This document shows positions 9,311 through 18,247 of a DNA stretch of 64,000 nucleotides, one piece after another. How positions within the stretch are numbered: the stretch's first letter is position 1; the number at the start of each line of letters is the position of its first letter. The position numbers and the translations under genes were made by a program. Source of the DNA: Methylobacterium sp. J-030. Lineage in GTDB: Bacteria > Pseudomonadota > Alphaproteobacteria > Rhizobiales > Beijerinckiaceae. The DNA is taken from positions 1 through 64,000 of the forward strand of contig NZ_JAKSYM010000226.1 in assembly GCF_022829545.1 (NCBI RefSeq), written 5' to 3'. The notes beneath the pieces are model-generated. The model ran no database searches. It was not told the DNA's origin and was given only the letters and a program-made list of their open reading frames with translations.

Positions 9311-9595
9311 TCAGGCGCGCCCCAGAACATCCTGGACGGTCTCGATCGCCCGATCGAGGCGGTGGCCGACCGCACCGGTCGTGGCGGTGACCTCCGCAAG
9401 CCGTGCGCTCGCCGCGTCGAGGGCGGCGGCGAGCCGCGCGCGATCCTCGTCCATCAACGCCAATTCGGCGTCGCGGTCGTCGGGCTGGGCGGCGGTCTTC
9501 AGGCGGTGCTGCACGACGGCATCCATGCGATTCACGGCCGCCTCGAGCCGGGCAAGCGCCTCGTCGATCACGCTGGGTTCGGTCTCGTCGGCCAT
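9311..9595 (-). CDS. DUF4164 coiled-coil protein
   Basis: This 94-residue acidic protein is almost entirely helical with heptad-like spacing of Leu, Ala and Val, for example IDEALARLEAAVNRMDAVV and LMDEDRARLAAALDAASARL. It matches the uncharacterised DUF4164 family, usually found next to zapA in Hyphomicrobiales. A structural or division-linked role is inferred from position only. It has no signal peptide or membrane segment. Confidence 0.8.
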   Translation of the reverse strand: MADETEPSVIDEALARLEAAVNRMDAVVQHRLKTAAQPDDRDAELALMDEDRARLAAALDAASARLAEVTATTGAVGHRLDRAIETVQDVLGRA

Positions 9596-10062
9596 GATCT
9601 TTCGTCCGTTCCGGCCTCAAGCTTTCCGTCGAATGCAAGCGGAATTCCAGCGCAAAATAACGTCCGATGCCCGGATGGGGCTGGCCACCAAATCGAATGC
9701 GAAGTTCCCTGTTTATTGGTCGGTGAATCGAAGGTCTTTGTCACCGCAGTGCGTTTGACAGGTCGGGGCGCCATGCTAGACAGCCGCGCGCTCTCGAAAG
9801 GGGACGCGCCAGACAGGCCGGATCGCCGGTCCGCGAGAGCCCCGAGGCGTCGGCCCGCACCGTGCGCTCTGGCGGTCGCGGGCGGCGGAGCCCGGCCTCG
9901 CCGGACCCGGTTCATCGCCGGTTCAAGCCCGCCCGCACAGATCCGCGCGACCGAGATCGACGCGCGGTGGGCGGTACTCGGGGCGGGACGTCGGGATCCG
10001 CCGCAAATCCCGCCCTGCGCGTCGACGCGCGGTCGAGGGCCGCATCAGGAAGGAGTGACGCC
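9596..10062. other. Gene-free stretch upstream of gap
   Basis: This 467 bp stretch separates the divergent DUF4164 and gap genes and should contain both promoters. The first 180 bp are clearly lower in GC (for example AAGTTCCCTGTTTATTGGTC around 9701-9720). The last 280 bp are very GC-rich and contain the strong ribosome site AGGAAGGA for gap. Open frames here are arginine/proline-rich shadows. In many relatives a transketolase gene sits between these genes; none is present. Confidence 0.6.
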
Positions 10063-11067
10063 GTGACGAAGGTTGCCATCAACGGGTTCGGACGCATCGG
10101 CCGCAACGTCCTGCGCGCAATCGCGGAAGCCGGCCGCAGCGACATCGAGGTCGTGGCGATCAACGATCTCGGCCCGGTGGAGACCAACGCCCACCTGCTC
10201 CGGTTCGATTCCGTGCACGGCCGCTTCCCCGGCACGGTCGCAGTCGACGGCGAGTTCCTGGTGGTGAACGGCAAGCGCATCAAGGTCACCGCCGTGCGCA
10301 ACCCGGCCGAGCTGCCGCACCGCGATCTCGGCGTCGACATCGCGCTCGAATGCACCGGCATCTTCACGTCGAAGGACAAGGCCAAGGCCCACCTCGATGC
10401 CGGCGCCAAGCGCGTCCTCGTCTCGGCGCCCGCCGACGGCGCCGACCTGACGGTGGTCTACGGCGTCAACCACGACAAGCTGACCGGCGAGCACCTCGTG
10501 GTCTCGAACGCCTCCTGCACCACGAACTGCCTCGCCCCGGTGGCGCAGGTGCTGAACGAGGCCGTGGGCATCGAGCGCGGCTTCATGACGACGATCCATT
10601 CCTACACCAACGACCAGCCGTCGCTGGACCAGATGCACAAGGATCTCTACCGCGCCCGCGCCGCGGCGCTGTCGATGATCCCCACCACCACCGGTGCCGC
10701 CAAGGCCGTGGGGCTGGTGCTGCCGGAACTGAAGGGCAAGCTCGACGGGACCTCGATCCGCGTGCCGACCCCGAACGTCTCGGCGGTCGACCTCGTGTTC
10801 ACGGCCAAGCGCCAGACCTCGGTCCAGGAGATCAACGACGCCATCAAGGCGGCGGCGTCCGGGCCGCTGAAGGGTGTGCTCGGGGTCACCGATCAGCCGA
10901 ACGTGTCCATCGACTTCAACCACGATCCGCACTCGTCGACCTTCCACCTCGACCAGACCAAGGTCATGGACGGCACCTTCGTGCGCATCCTCGCCTGGTA
11001 CGACAACGAGTGGGGTTTCTCGAACCGCATGGCCGATACCGCCGTGGCGATGGCGAAACTCCTCTGA
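10063..11067 (+). CDS. gap: Glyceraldehyde-3-phosphate dehydrogenase
   Basis: This enzyme oxidises glyceraldehyde-3-phosphate to 1,3-bisphosphoglycerate, or runs in reverse during gluconeogenic or one-carbon growth. The start is GTG with AGGAAGGA upstream and begins [19 protein letters not shown], the NAD(P)-binding motif. The active-site motif SNASCTTNC places the catalytic cysteine at residue 152. At 334 residues it has the normal length. The frame upstream of the GTG lacks any domain. It heads a gap/membrane protein/pgk/fba run; a strong hairpin follows its stop. Confidence 0.96.
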   Translation: MTKVAINGFGRIGRNVLRAIAEAGRSDIEVVAINDLGPVETNAHLLRFDSVHGRFPGTVAVDGEFLVVNGKRIKVTAVRNPAELPHRDLGVDIALECTGIFTSKDKAKAHLDAGAKRVLVSAPADGADLTVVYGVNHDKLTGEHLVVSNASCTTNCLAPVAQVLNEAVGIERGFMTTIHSYTNDQPSLDQMHKDLYRARAAALSMIPTTTGAAKAVGLVLPELKGKLDGTSIRVPTPNVSAVDLVFTAKRQTSVQEINDAIKAAASGPLKGVLGVTDQPNVSIDFNHDPHSSTFHLDQTKVMDGTFVRILAWYDNEWGFSNRMADTAVAMAKLL

Positions 11068-11075
11068 GTCGGCTT

Positions 11076-11116
11076 GCGAACGGCCGCCGTCCCGTGACAG
11101 GACGGCGGCCGTTCGC
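11076..11116 (+). terminator. Perfect 17 bp hairpin after gap
   Basis: The stem arms at 11076-11092 and 11100-11116 are exact inverted copies, 17 bp each, with the 7-base loop CGTGACA. It begins 8 bp after the gap stop. There is no T-run behind it, so it may act with Rho, or as an RNA-processing or stability hairpin between gap and the downstream gene. Confidence 0.6.
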
Positions 11117-11157
11117 CCGATCGGGCGGCCTCACCACGAACCGGGAACTCGCCAGGG

Positions 11158-11607
11158 ATGACCGACGCTTCGCAGGCCCCGTCGACCGCACCGAATACAG
11201 CCGTGCCACCCACCCCGCTTCCGGCGCCGCCGCCGGCCGCCGCTTCACAGTCCCACGCCCTTCCGGCCAACCAGCTCTTCGACCAGCTCGCACGGATCGA
11301 GGACAAGTGTTCCCGGATCGAGGACAAGTATGCTCGATCCGAGGCACTGCTGTCACGCGTCGAGGACAAGGTCGAGAACGCGACCAGCCGGATGAATGAA
11401 TCGGCGCGGCAGACCGATCTCGCGGCTCTCCGCGCGGAGATGCGCGGGATTTCGGAGCGGACACGCCGGCTCCCGGGGACCGGCGCGCTGGTCCTGACGG
11501 CCGTGATCACCGCCATCCTGACCGTCGTGCTGATGATCGCGGTCGAGCGGCTGAACCTGGTCCGGCTGCTGCCGCAGCAGGCCGCGATCGGCACGACCGC
11601 CCAGTGA
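11158..11607 (+). CDS. Small membrane-anchored coiled-coil protein of unknown function
   Basis: I do not recognise a named family. The 149-residue protein starts with a Pro/Ala-rich segment (about 1-38). A short coiled coil follows, with the repeated word RIEDK ([14 protein letters not shown], then RVEDKVE). It ends in one hydrophobic segment, about residues 106-127 ([19 protein letters not shown]), and a short tail, so it is probably anchored with the coiled coil on one side of the membrane. It sits between gap and pgk and ends 23 bp before pgk, which suggests shared transcription but not a shared pathway. Confidence 0.75.
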   Translation: MTDASQAPSTAPNTAVPPTPLPAPPPAAASQSHALPANQLFDQLARIEDKCSRIEDKYARSEALLSRVEDKVENATSRMNESARQTDLAALRAEMRGISERTRRLPGTGALVLTAVITAILTVVLMIAVERLNLVRLLPQQAAIGTTAQ

Positions 11608-11630
11608 TCCACCGACCGACGCAGGACCGC

Positions 11631-12833
11631 ATGAGCGCCTTCCGCACCCTTGACGATGCCGGCTCCCTGACGGGCAAGCGGGTCCTGATGCGCGTCGATC
11701 TCAACGTGCCGATGGAGAACGGGCGCGTCACCGACGCGACTCGCATCGAGCGCGTGGTGCCGACGATCCGCGAGGTCGCCGCGCAGGGCGCGAAGGTGAT
11801 CCTGCTGGCGCATTTCGGCCGGCCGAAGGGCAAGCGCGAGCCGAAGGACTCCCTGGAGCCGGTTGTGCCGGCGCTGGGACAGGCCCTCGGGCGCGCGGTC
11901 ACCTTCGCGCCCGACTGCGTCGGCGCGGAGGCCGCGAAGGCGGTGGCGGCGCTCAAGGATGGCGACGTGCTGCTCCTTGAGAACACCCGCTTCCATGCCG
12001 GCGAGGAGAAGAACGAGGCGGCCTTCGCCGACGCCCTGGCGGCAAACGGCGACATCTACGTCAACGAGGCCTTCTCCGCGGCCCACCGCGCCCATGCCTC
12101 GACGGAGGGGCTGGCGCACCGCATGCCGGCCTTTGCCGGCCGCGAGATGCAGGCCGAACTCGACGCCCTGACCAAGGGCCTTGAAGCGCCCCAGCGCCCG
12201 GTGATCGCGCTGGTCGGCGGCGCCAAGGTGTCGTCCAAGATCGACCTGCTCGAAAACCTCGTCGCCAAGGTCGACATTCTGGTGATCGGCGGCGGCATGG
12301 CCAACACCTTCCTGCACGCGCAAGGCAGGGCAGTGGGTAAGTCGCTGTGCGAGAAAAATCTCGCCGAGACCGCCACCCGTATCCTGGCCGCCGCCGAGAA
12401 GGCCGGCTGCCGGATCGTCCTGCCGGTGGACGCGGTGGCGGCGACGGAGTTCAAGGCCCAGGCCCCGCACGAGACGGTACCGGTGGATGCCGTGCCGGAA
12501 ACCAGCATGATCCTCGATGCCGGCCCGCGCTCGGTCGCGGAGATCAACGCCGCCATCGACGGGGCGAAGACCCTGGTCTGGAACGGGCCGCTCGGCGCCT
12601 TCGAGTTGGCCCCCTTCGACGCCGCTACAGTCGCGGCCGCCCGGAACGCGGCGGCGCGCACGAAGGCCGGGCAGCTGGTCTCGGTGGCGGGCGGCGGCGA
12701 CACGGTCGCAGCCCTCAACCATGCGGGGGTCGCCGGGGACTTCACCTACGTCTCGACCGCGGGCGGCGCCTTCCTCGAATGGCTGGAGGGCAAGGCCCTG
12801 CCGGGCGTCGAGGCGCTGCGGGCCAAGGGGTGA
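11631..12833 (+). CDS. pgk: Phosphoglycerate kinase
   Basis: The enzyme moves phosphate between 1,3-bisphosphoglycerate and ADP. The protein has 400 residues, the typical length, and shows the substrate motif [27 protein letters not shown], and the C-terminal nucleotide loop [14 protein letters not shown] chose the ATG after GCAGGA; the in-frame ATC/ATG upstream lies in the tail of the preceding gene. It belongs with gap and fba. Confidence 0.96.
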   Translation: MSAFRTLDDAGSLTGKRVLMRVDLNVPMENGRVTDATRIERVVPTIREVAAQGAKVILLAHFGRPKGKREPKDSLEPVVPALGQALGRAVTFAPDCVGAEAAKAVAALKDGDVLLLENTRFHAGEEKNEAAFADALAANGDIYVNEAFSAAHRAHASTEGLAHRMPAFAGREMQAELDALTKGLEAPQRPVIALVGGAKVSSKIDLLENLVAKVDILVIGGGMANTFLHAQGRAVGKSLCEKNLAETATRILAAAEKAGCRIVLPVDAVAATEFKAQAPHETVPVDAVPETSMILDAGPRSVAEINAAIDGAKTLVWNGPLGAFELAPFDAATVAAARNAAARTKAGQLVSVAGGGDTVAALNHAGVAGDFTYVSTAGGAFLEWLEGKALPGVEALRAKG

Positions 12834-12911
12834 ACGCGGCGCCCGTACCCTCCTCCCGCGCCGCGCCAGCCCCATTTATACTGTCGCCCGCAACCGACCG
12901 GGGGCGAGTCG

Positions 12912-13169
12912 ATGCGTGAGGACGTAGAGAACGCGACGATCGAGATCCTGAAGGGCATTTAGGCGAGCCGTGCGCAGCTTCGGTCGGACACGACGGCGTT
13001 CCGCCCCGAAACCGTCGCCCGCTTTGACAGCCTCGAAGCCGGCATGCGCAAGGATCGGCGAAACGCTGCGGGTATGCTCGTGATGATGCGTGCTACGGCC
13101 GGTGACTTCGACGCGCGGGTGAGCGAGGTCGAGGAACGTGTCGCAGCTCTTGATACCAGGATCGCCTGA
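12912..13169 (+). pseudogene. Small coiled-coil gene interrupted by an in-frame TAG
   Basis: An ATG with GGGGGCGAG upstream opens a frame reading MREDVENATIEILKGI, then TAG at 12960-12962, and then continues in the same frame for 68 sense codons to a TGA at 13167. The continuation keeps protein character, with amphipathic helix patterns such as TVARFDSLEAGMRK and [15 protein letters not shown]. The beginning resembles small Methylobacterium coiled-coil proteins whose N-terminus reads like ITLEILKGIQ; a CAG-to-TAG transition would explain the stop. It is most likely a recent nonsense pseudogene of an uncharacterised family. Confidence 0.6.
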
Positions 13170-13321
13170 CATTTTCCGCTGGACAGTTGGTCCGCTCCGT
13201 GACGATCAGCACTTTCGAGCAAAGCACTCAGCCGGATAGCGCTATAGAAGCTGGCCGAGACCTTCAAATCGCCGTCGGCGATCGGGCGGACCACCAAACG
13301 CGAAACAGGAAGACAGTCACG

Positions 13322-14392
13322 ATGGCACGCATCACCCTCCGACAGCTCCTGGATCACGCCGCCGAGCACGAGTACGGCGTGCCTGCGTTCAACCTGAACA
13401 ACATGGAGCAGGGGTTGGCCATCATGGCGGCCGCCGACGCCACCGATTCTCCGGTGATCCTCCAGGCGAGCCGCGGCGCGCGCGCCTACGCCAACGACAT
13501 CGTGCTGGCCAAGCTGATCGACGGCCTCGTCGAGATCTACCCGCACATCCCGGTCTGCATGCATCTCGATCACGGCAACAACGAAGCCACCTGCGCCACC
13601 GCGATCCAGTACGGCTTCACCTCGGTGATGATGGACGGATCGCTCAAGGGCGACGGCAAGACCCCGGCCGACTACACCTACAACGTCGAGATCACCCGCA
13701 ACGTCACGAAGATGGCCCACTGGGCCGGCGTCTCGGTGGAGGGTGAGCTGGGCGTGCTCGGCTCGCTGGAGAGCGGCCAGGGCGAGGCCGAGGACGGCCA
13801 CGGCGCCGAGGGCACGCTCAGCCACGATCAGCTCCTGACCGATCCGGACGAAGCGGTGAAGTTCGTCGAAGCCACCAGGGTCGATGCGTTGGCGGTGGCG
13901 ATGGGCACCAGCCACGGCGCCTACAAGTTTACCCGCAAGCCGGACGGCGAGGTCCTCGCGATGAACGTGATCGAGGAGATCCATCGCCGCCTGCCGACCA
14001 CCCACCTCGTGATGCACGGCTCGTCCTCGGTCCCGCAGGACCTTCAGGACATCATCAACCAGTATGGCGGTCAGATGAAGCCGACCTGGGGCGTCCCGGT
14101 CGAGGAGATCCAGCGCGGAATCAAGCACGGGGTGCGCAAGATCAATATCGACACCGACAACCGCATGGCGATGACCGGCCAGATCCGGAAGGTTCTGACC
14201 GAGAACCCGTCCGAGTTCGACCCGCGCAAGTACCTGAAGCCCGCCATGGAGGCGATGACCAAGCTGTGCAAGCAGCGCTTCGAGGAGTTCGGCACGGCCG
14301 GCAAGGGCTCGACGATCCGGCCGATCTCGGTGGCCGAGATGGCCAAGCGCTACGCCAGCGGCGCGCTCGATCCGAAGATCGGCGCGCGCTGA
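13322..14392 (+). CDS. fba: Class II fructose-bisphosphate aldolase
   Basis: This zinc enzyme splits fructose-1,6-bisphosphate (and may act on sedoheptulose bisphosphate). The 356-residue protein begins [19 protein letters not shown] and shows the catalytic/zinc region HLDHGNNE, the motif [14 protein letters not shown], and the phosphate-binding stretch [13 protein letters not shown]. These fit the class IIB type found next to gap and pgk. The ATG follows AGGAAGA. The frame extends 135 bp upstream without any domain. Confidence 0.95.
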   Translation: MARITLRQLLDHAAEHEYGVPAFNLNNMEQGLAIMAAADATDSPVILQASRGARAYANDIVLAKLIDGLVEIYPHIPVCMHLDHGNNEATCATAIQYGFTSVMMDGSLKGDGKTPADYTYNVEITRNVTKMAHWAGVSVEGELGVLGSLESGQGEAEDGHGAEGTLSHDQLLTDPDEAVKFVEATRVDALAVAMGTSHGAYKFTRKPDGEVLAMNVIEEIHRRLPTTHLVMHGSSSVPQDLQDIINQYGGQMKPTWGVPVEEIQRGIKHGVRKINIDTDNRMAMTGQIRKVLTENPSEFDPRKYLKPAMEAMTKLCKQRFEEFGTAGKGSTIRPISVAEMAKRYASGALDPKIGAR

Positions 14393-14411
14393 GAGGGCTC
14401 AGGCCATCGCG

Positions 14412-15059
14412 ATGAGTCACACCACGCGCCTCGCCCTGCTCGGGCCGCACGGCCTCGACGCGGCCGCCACGGAGGGTTTCGTGTCGGCCCTCCGGATCGC
14501 CTGCGGTGCGGGTGATGTCGCGGCCGTGATCCTGCGGCTGGCCGCCACCGACGAGCGCGGGCTGATCACGCAGGTGAAGCAGGTCGCGCCGGTGGCGCAG
14601 GAGCACGGGGCGGCCCTCGTGGTGGCCTGCCCGGGCTTCACCGGCGATCTCGCCGCGGTGGCGATCCGGGGCGGCGCCGATGGTGTCCATGTCGACAAGC
14701 CCCGCGATCTGAAGGACCTTCGGGATCGGCTGCGGGACGGCCGCATCCTGGGCGTCGGCGGCACCGAGACCAAGCATGCCGCCATGGAGGCCGGCGAGGC
14801 GGGCGTCGATTATGTGATGTTCGGCGGCCTCTACCCGGACGGCGCGGCGCCCGACGCCGAGATCGTGCTGTCCCGCGTCACGTGGTGGGCGGAGATCTTC
14901 GAGACCCCCTGCATCGCCGTGGCGACGCATGTCGACGCGATCGGTCCGCTCTCTGCGACGGGTGCGGAGTTCATCGGACTCGAGAGCGGGCTCTGGCTGC
15001 CCGTCCCGGCCGCGGTCGGGCAGGCGCAGCACGCGCTCGCGCAGGTACCGGCGCGATGA
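14412..15059 (+). CDS. Thiamine-phosphate synthase-like (ThiE family) protein
   Basis: The 215-residue protein has the TIM-barrel pattern of ThiE: VAAVILRLAATDER, the GADGVHVDKP motif, GVGGTETKHAAMEAGEAGVDYV and VMFGGLYP. ThiE joins the pyrimidine and thiazole parts of thiamine phosphate. Some substrate residues of classical ThiE differ (the usual HLGQ-like motif is HVDKP here), so an altered substrate or role is possible. It follows fba by 19 bp and overlaps the next gene by four bases in ATGA. In relatives a ThiE paralog also accompanies fba. Confidence 0.75.
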   Translation: MSHTTRLALLGPHGLDAAATEGFVSALRIACGAGDVAAVILRLAATDERGLITQVKQVAPVAQEHGAALVVACPGFTGDLAAVAIRGGADGVHVDKPRDLKDLRDRLRDGRILGVGGTETKHAAMEAGEAGVDYVMFGGLYPDGAAPDAEIVLSRVTWWAEIFETPCIAVATHVDAIGPLSATGAEFIGLESGLWLPVPAAVGQAQHALAQVPAR

Positions 15060-16096
15060 GGCGGACGATCCATCCGGTCCTCGCCCTCGTCGGTGCGCTG
15101 TTGGCGTCGCCGGCTTGGGCAGCGGGTCCGAGCGATCCGTCGAAGGGCACGGTGGCGCCGGGACCGTCCAGCGCCGTGCCCGCCAAGAAGCCGATGCCGG
15201 AGCTGCCGAGCCCCTATACCCCGAACTACACCCGCGGCGCCGTCCCCCCGTCCAGCGGCGTGCCGGCGGATCTCGCTTACGGCGCTTATCAGCGCGGGCA
15301 GTACGTGACGGCCTTCCGGGAGGCCACCAAGCGCATCGAGGCGAATCCCAAGGATGCCGCCGCGATGACGCTGTTGGGCGAATTGTACAATCAGGGCCTG
15401 GGGGTGAAGCAGGATCCGGTGAAGGCCGCCGAGTGGTATCGCCTCGCCGCGGCCCAGAACGATGCCGCCGCCATGTCGTCCCTCGGCCTGATGGCGCTCG
15501 ATGGCCGCGGCATGCCGAAGGATCCGAAGGCCGGCCGCCGCTGGCTGGAACAGGCCACAGCGCACGGTTCGCCGACGGCCGCCTACAATCTCGGATTGAT
15601 CCTGATTGGGACCGGCAGTCCGTCGGACGAGGCCGCCGCCGCCGCGCAGTTCCGCAAGGCGGCAGATGCCGAGATCGGCCCGGCCCAGCACGACCTCGGC
15701 GTGCTATACCTGCAGGGCCGCGGCGTCCCCAAGGACGCCAGCAAGGCGGCGTCCCTGTTCCGGCGCGGCGCCGACAACGGCGACCTGGCCAGCGAGATCG
15801 AATACGCCATCCTGCTGTTCAACGGCACCGGCGTGACCAAGGACGAGCGTTCGGCCGCCCGCTATTTCCTGCACGCCGCCTCGCGGGGGAACGCGATCGG
15901 TCAGAACCGCATCGCGCGGCTCTACGCGGTCGGGCGCGGTGTCGCCAAGAACCCGGTCGAAGCCGCGGCCTGGAATCTGGCCGCAGCGGGCCAGGGCCTG
16001 TCCGATGCGTGGCTGGATCAGACGCTGGCGGGCCTCTCCGCGGAGGAGCGCGCCCGCGCCGAACGGCTGGCCAACGAGCGGATCGAGCAGCGCTGA
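15056..16096 (+). CDS. Secreted Sel1-like repeat protein
   Basis: The ATG overlaps the preceding stop. The 346-residue protein has a signal peptide (about residues 1-22, ending SPAWA), then a Pro/Ser-rich linker, then about six Sel1/TPR-like repeats from roughly residue 100 to 325. Examples of repeat cores are LGELYNQGLGVKQDPVKA, LGVLYLQGRGVPKDASKA and IARLYAVGRGVAKNPVEA. Such proteins act as periplasmic scaffolds. No partner can be named; its stop nearly meets the convergent cupin gene (5 bp). Confidence 0.85.
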   Translation: MRRTIHPVLALVGALLASPAWAAGPSDPSKGTVAPGPSSAVPAKKPMPELPSPYTPNYTRGAVPPSSGVPADLAYGAYQRGQYVTAFREATKRIEANPKDAAAMTLLGELYNQGLGVKQDPVKAAEWYRLAAAQNDAAAMSSLGLMALDGRGMPKDPKAGRRWLEQATAHGSPTAAYNLGLILIGTGSPSDEAAAAAQFRKAADAEIGPAQHDLGVLYLQGRGVPKDASKAASLFRRGADNGDLASEIEYAILLFNGTGVTKDERSAARYFLHAASRGNAIGQNRIARLYAVGRGVAKNPVEAAAWNLAAAGQGLSDAWLDQTLAGLSAEERARAERLANERIEQR

Positions 16097-16100
16097 GGCG

Positions 16101-16541
16101 CTACCCCTCGGCCTTCGACCAGTCGACGCCGGATTCGAGCTCCGGTAGCAGCACGACGCTCTCCTGCTCGTTCGGATCGGTCCGGCTGATCACGGCTGTC
16201 ACCGGCTCCGTCTGGCTGCGGTTATAAGGCAGGTGCGGTACATCCGCGGCGATGTAGACGAACTCGCCCGCCCCAGCGATCGCGTGGTGTTCCAAACGTT
16301 CGCCCCAGTAGCAGCCCGACACGCCCGACAGAACGAAGATCGCGGTCTCGTGCGACTCGTGCTTGTGGGCGTGGGCGCGCTCGCCGGGTGGGATCTCCAG
16401 GAGCTGCATGTGCAACCCCTTCGCGCCGACCGCCTCGGCCGAGATGGCTGGACGATAGAGGTGACCCTGCTTGCCGCGGAACGGGGCGCTCTCGCGCACC
16501 ACGCGCAAGCGACCCTTCGGCGTGTCGGAACCGGAGCTCAT
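16101..16541 (-). CDS. Cupin-domain protein
   Basis: The 146-residue protein is a single cupin barrel. The metal site is suggested by HAHKHESHETAIFVLSG (three His and one Glu), and the second motif region includes GEFVYIAADVPHLPYN. The ATG at 16541 follows GGGGGAAGG and overlaps the stop of the AhpD-like gene by four bases, so the two are translationally coupled. Upstream frame extension is shadow. Its substrate is unknown; position suggests a part in aldehyde or oxidant metabolism. Confidence 0.85.
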   Translation of the reverse strand: MSSGSDTPKGRLRVVRESAPFRGKQGHLYRPAISAEAVGAKGLHMQLLEIPPGERAHAHKHESHETAIFVLSGVSGCYWGERLEHHAIAGAGEFVYIAADVPHLPYNRSQTEPVTAVISRTDPNEQESVVLLPELESGVDWSKAEG

Positions 16542-16951
16542 AGACCTTCCCCCACCTCGAAGGCGGTATCGACAGGGATCTGCATGCCGTTCACCAGCGC
16601 GTTGGTCTGGTTCGCCGTGCCGACCACCGCCAGGAATTCGCCATGCTGCTGGGGCGTCAAGCCCTTCGCCCGCGCAGCCGCGGTGTGCGAATGGATGCAG
16701 TAGGGGCAACCATTCGCGATCGACACCGCGATGTAGACCAGTTCCTTGGTCAGCGGATCGAGTGTCCCGGGCCCCATCACGGTCTTGATGCCGGTCCAGG
16801 TCCGTTCCAGCAGGGCGGGGTCGTTGGCGAGCCCGCGCCAGAAATTGTTGATGAAGTCGGAGTTCCGGGTGGCCCGGATATCGGCAAAGACCGCACGGAC
16901 CCGCGGATCCGCCTCGGCCTCGGCATCGCTCCAGAGCGGGACTGTCGCCAT
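16538..16951 (-). CDS. Carboxymuconolactone decarboxylase/AhpD-like protein
   Basis: The 137-residue all-helical protein contains the AhpD-type redox motif in NGCPYCIHSHTAAARAKG, where the two cysteines and following histidine form the peroxidase-type site. The length fits single-domain members. It may act as an alkylhydroperoxidase or as a small gamma-carboxymuconolactone decarboxylase-like enzyme; the CxxC favours the first. It lies 14 bp after the DUF779 gene and overlaps the cupin gene, forming a three-gene minus-strand unit. Confidence 0.85.
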   Translation of the reverse strand: MATVPLWSDAEAEADPRVRAVFADIRATRNSDFINNFWRGLANDPALLERTWTGIKTVMGPGTLDPLTKELVYIAVSIANGCPYCIHSHTAAARAKGLTPQQHGEFLAVVGTANQTNALVNGMQIPVDTAFEVGEGL

Positions 16952-16965
16952 CGTGAGGATGCCTC

Positions 16966-17391
16966 CTACAGCTTGCAGGCGCCCTCGAGGGCACGATTCT
17001 CGGCATCCGAGAATAGGCGCGAGCGGATGTGGAAGCGCTTCTCGCGCCCGTTCTCAAGCGAGAACATGCCGCCGCGGCCCGGCACGACATCGAGGATCAG
17101 GTGCGTGTGCTTCCAGACCCCGAACTGCGACCGGCTGATGTAGAAATCCGCGCTCCCGACCTGCCCCAGATGAACATCGCCGTCACCCACCAAGAAATCG
17201 CCCACCGGGTAGCACATCGGCGAGGAGCCGTCGCAGCAGCCGCCCGATTGATGGAACATCACCGGGCCGTACTCGGCGCGAAGCTCCTCGATGAGCGCCA
17301 GCGCCTTCGGCGTCGCGGTGACCCGCAGCGGCGTGCCGTCGGCGCCGACCTGCTCCGCGGTCGTGGCTTCGATCGTCGTATCCAGGCTCAT
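16966..17391 (-). CDS. DUF779 protein linked to aldehyde dehydrogenase
   Basis: The 141-residue protein matches DUF779: FHQSGGCCDGSSPMCYP with a Cys pair and a third Cys, then VGSADFYISRSQFGVWKHTHLILDV (given here as the FYISRSQFGVWKHTHL core). In many bacteria this gene accompanies an acetaldehyde-type aldehyde dehydrogenase such as the one at 18248, and it has been linked to that enzyme's activity, though the biochemistry is not settled. It leads a unit with the AhpD-like and cupin genes. The 163 bp to the divergent secreted-protein gene probably hold its promoter. Confidence 0.82.
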   Translation of the reverse strand: MSLDTTIEATTAEQVGADGTPLRVTATPKALALIEELRAEYGPVMFHQSGGCCDGSSPMCYPVGDFLVGDGDVHLGQVGSADFYISRSQFGVWKHTHLILDVVPGRGGMFSLENGREKRFHIRSRLFSDAENRALEGACKL

Positions 17392-17554
17392 GCTGTCCTC
17401 CCCGGTTCGAATGTTGATATGCGTGCGCGGCCTGGGATTTCCACTTTCGCGTCAGCGGAAAAGCCAAGCTGATGCCGGAGGGCTCGCTGCCGCGTTGCCC
17501 GACGAGAACGCCCCAGGTGGGCGACCCGGAGAGCCCTGCGGGCTGATCGAGACC

Positions 17555-17851
17555 ATGACCCCACGAGTCGCCGTTTCCTGTCTCACCCTCCTCATCAGCG
17601 TCGCGGCGGCGAGCCCGGCCGGCGCCGAGGCGCTGACGCTGCGGGTTCAACCCCGGACACAGCCATTGTTCGTCCAGCACGCGTGGCACGTCGCCGGAAA
17701 CCCGAACGTCACGCCCGACAATCCGATGGGCGTCGTCGGCTGGGACGGTCCACCCGATGACGTGCCGAGCGTGAGCGCCGATGCCGGTCCCATGCCGCCC
17801 GGCTCCATCGGCAACGCGCCCTTCGAAGGCCTCGGATACGGCGTCTATTGA
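17555..17851 (+). CDS. Small secreted protein of unknown function
   Basis: I do not recognise the family. The 98-residue protein has a signal peptide (about 1-24, ending PAGAEA), and its mature part is rich in Pro, Gly, Asp and Asn with no cysteine. It ends in PFEGLGYGVY. The upstream frame is shadow sequence opposite the DUF779 gene. It overlaps the next gene by four bases (TTGA), so the two are co-translated. Its location beside aldehyde genes is the only hint of function. Confidence 0.65.
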   Translation: MTPRVAVSCLTLLISVAAASPAGAEALTLRVQPRTQPLFVQHAWHVAGNPNVTPDNPMGVVGWDGPPDDVPSVSADAGPMPPGSIGNAPFEGLGYGVY

Positions 17852-18174
17852 TCCGCCGCGTCATCCTGCTGCTCGTTGCGCTTTCAGGCGTCCCCGCTCT
17901 CGCGCGCGAGGATGTCGATGCACCCGCGCGCGGGGCCGAGCTGCGAACCTGCCTGAATCACCCCGAATGGGTGGCGCCGCCCGATGCCGCGATCCCGGAC
18001 CGGGCGGCATTCTGTGCCTGCTACGCCGACGGGGCGGTGAAGGCGCGTCTATGGGAACTCGAGCGGGCCGAGGCCAATCAGGGCGAGGAGGTCAGGAAAC
18101 CCGTGGTTGATCGCACGATCACCCTCCACGATCGCAAATCGGCGGAGATCGCCGCGTCCTGTCTGAAACGCTGA
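17848..18174 (+). CDS. Small secreted cysteine-containing protein of unknown function
   Basis: The TTG start overlaps the previous stop. The 108-residue protein has a signal peptide (about 1-20, ending VPALA) and a mature part with four cysteines (LRTCLNHP, AFCACYADG and the C-terminal AASCLKR), which could form two disulfides or bind a metal. The family is not recognised. With the gene before it, it makes a two-gene secreted unit facing the DUF779 unit, just before the terminator of the convergent aldehyde dehydrogenase. Confidence 0.65.
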   Translation: MIRRVILLLVALSGVPALAREDVDAPARGAELRTCLNHPEWVAPPDAAIPDRAAFCACYADGAVKARLWELERAEANQGEEVRKPVVDRTITLHDRKSAEIAASCLKR

Positions 18175-18186
18175 ACGCGAGAGTTG

Positions 18187-18214
18187 AAAAAGCCCCGGCC
18201 GCGAGGCCGGGGCT
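18187..18214 (-). terminator. Intrinsic terminator of the aldehyde dehydrogenase gene
   Basis: Read on the minus strand, AGCCCCGGCC and GGCCGGGGCT pair perfectly (10 bp) around a 4-base loop and are followed by TTTTT. It lies 34 bp after the aldehyde dehydrogenase stop. From the plus strand the T-run is missing, so it mainly serves the minus-strand gene. Confidence 0.9.
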
Positions 18215-18247
18215 AAGTTGTCTCGGGGGTTTAACCCGGGCAGAAGC

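Noticed and set aside
10893-12875. A 660-residue minus-strand frame opposite gap, pgk and the gene between
   Set aside because: It is a high-GC shadow without domain content.
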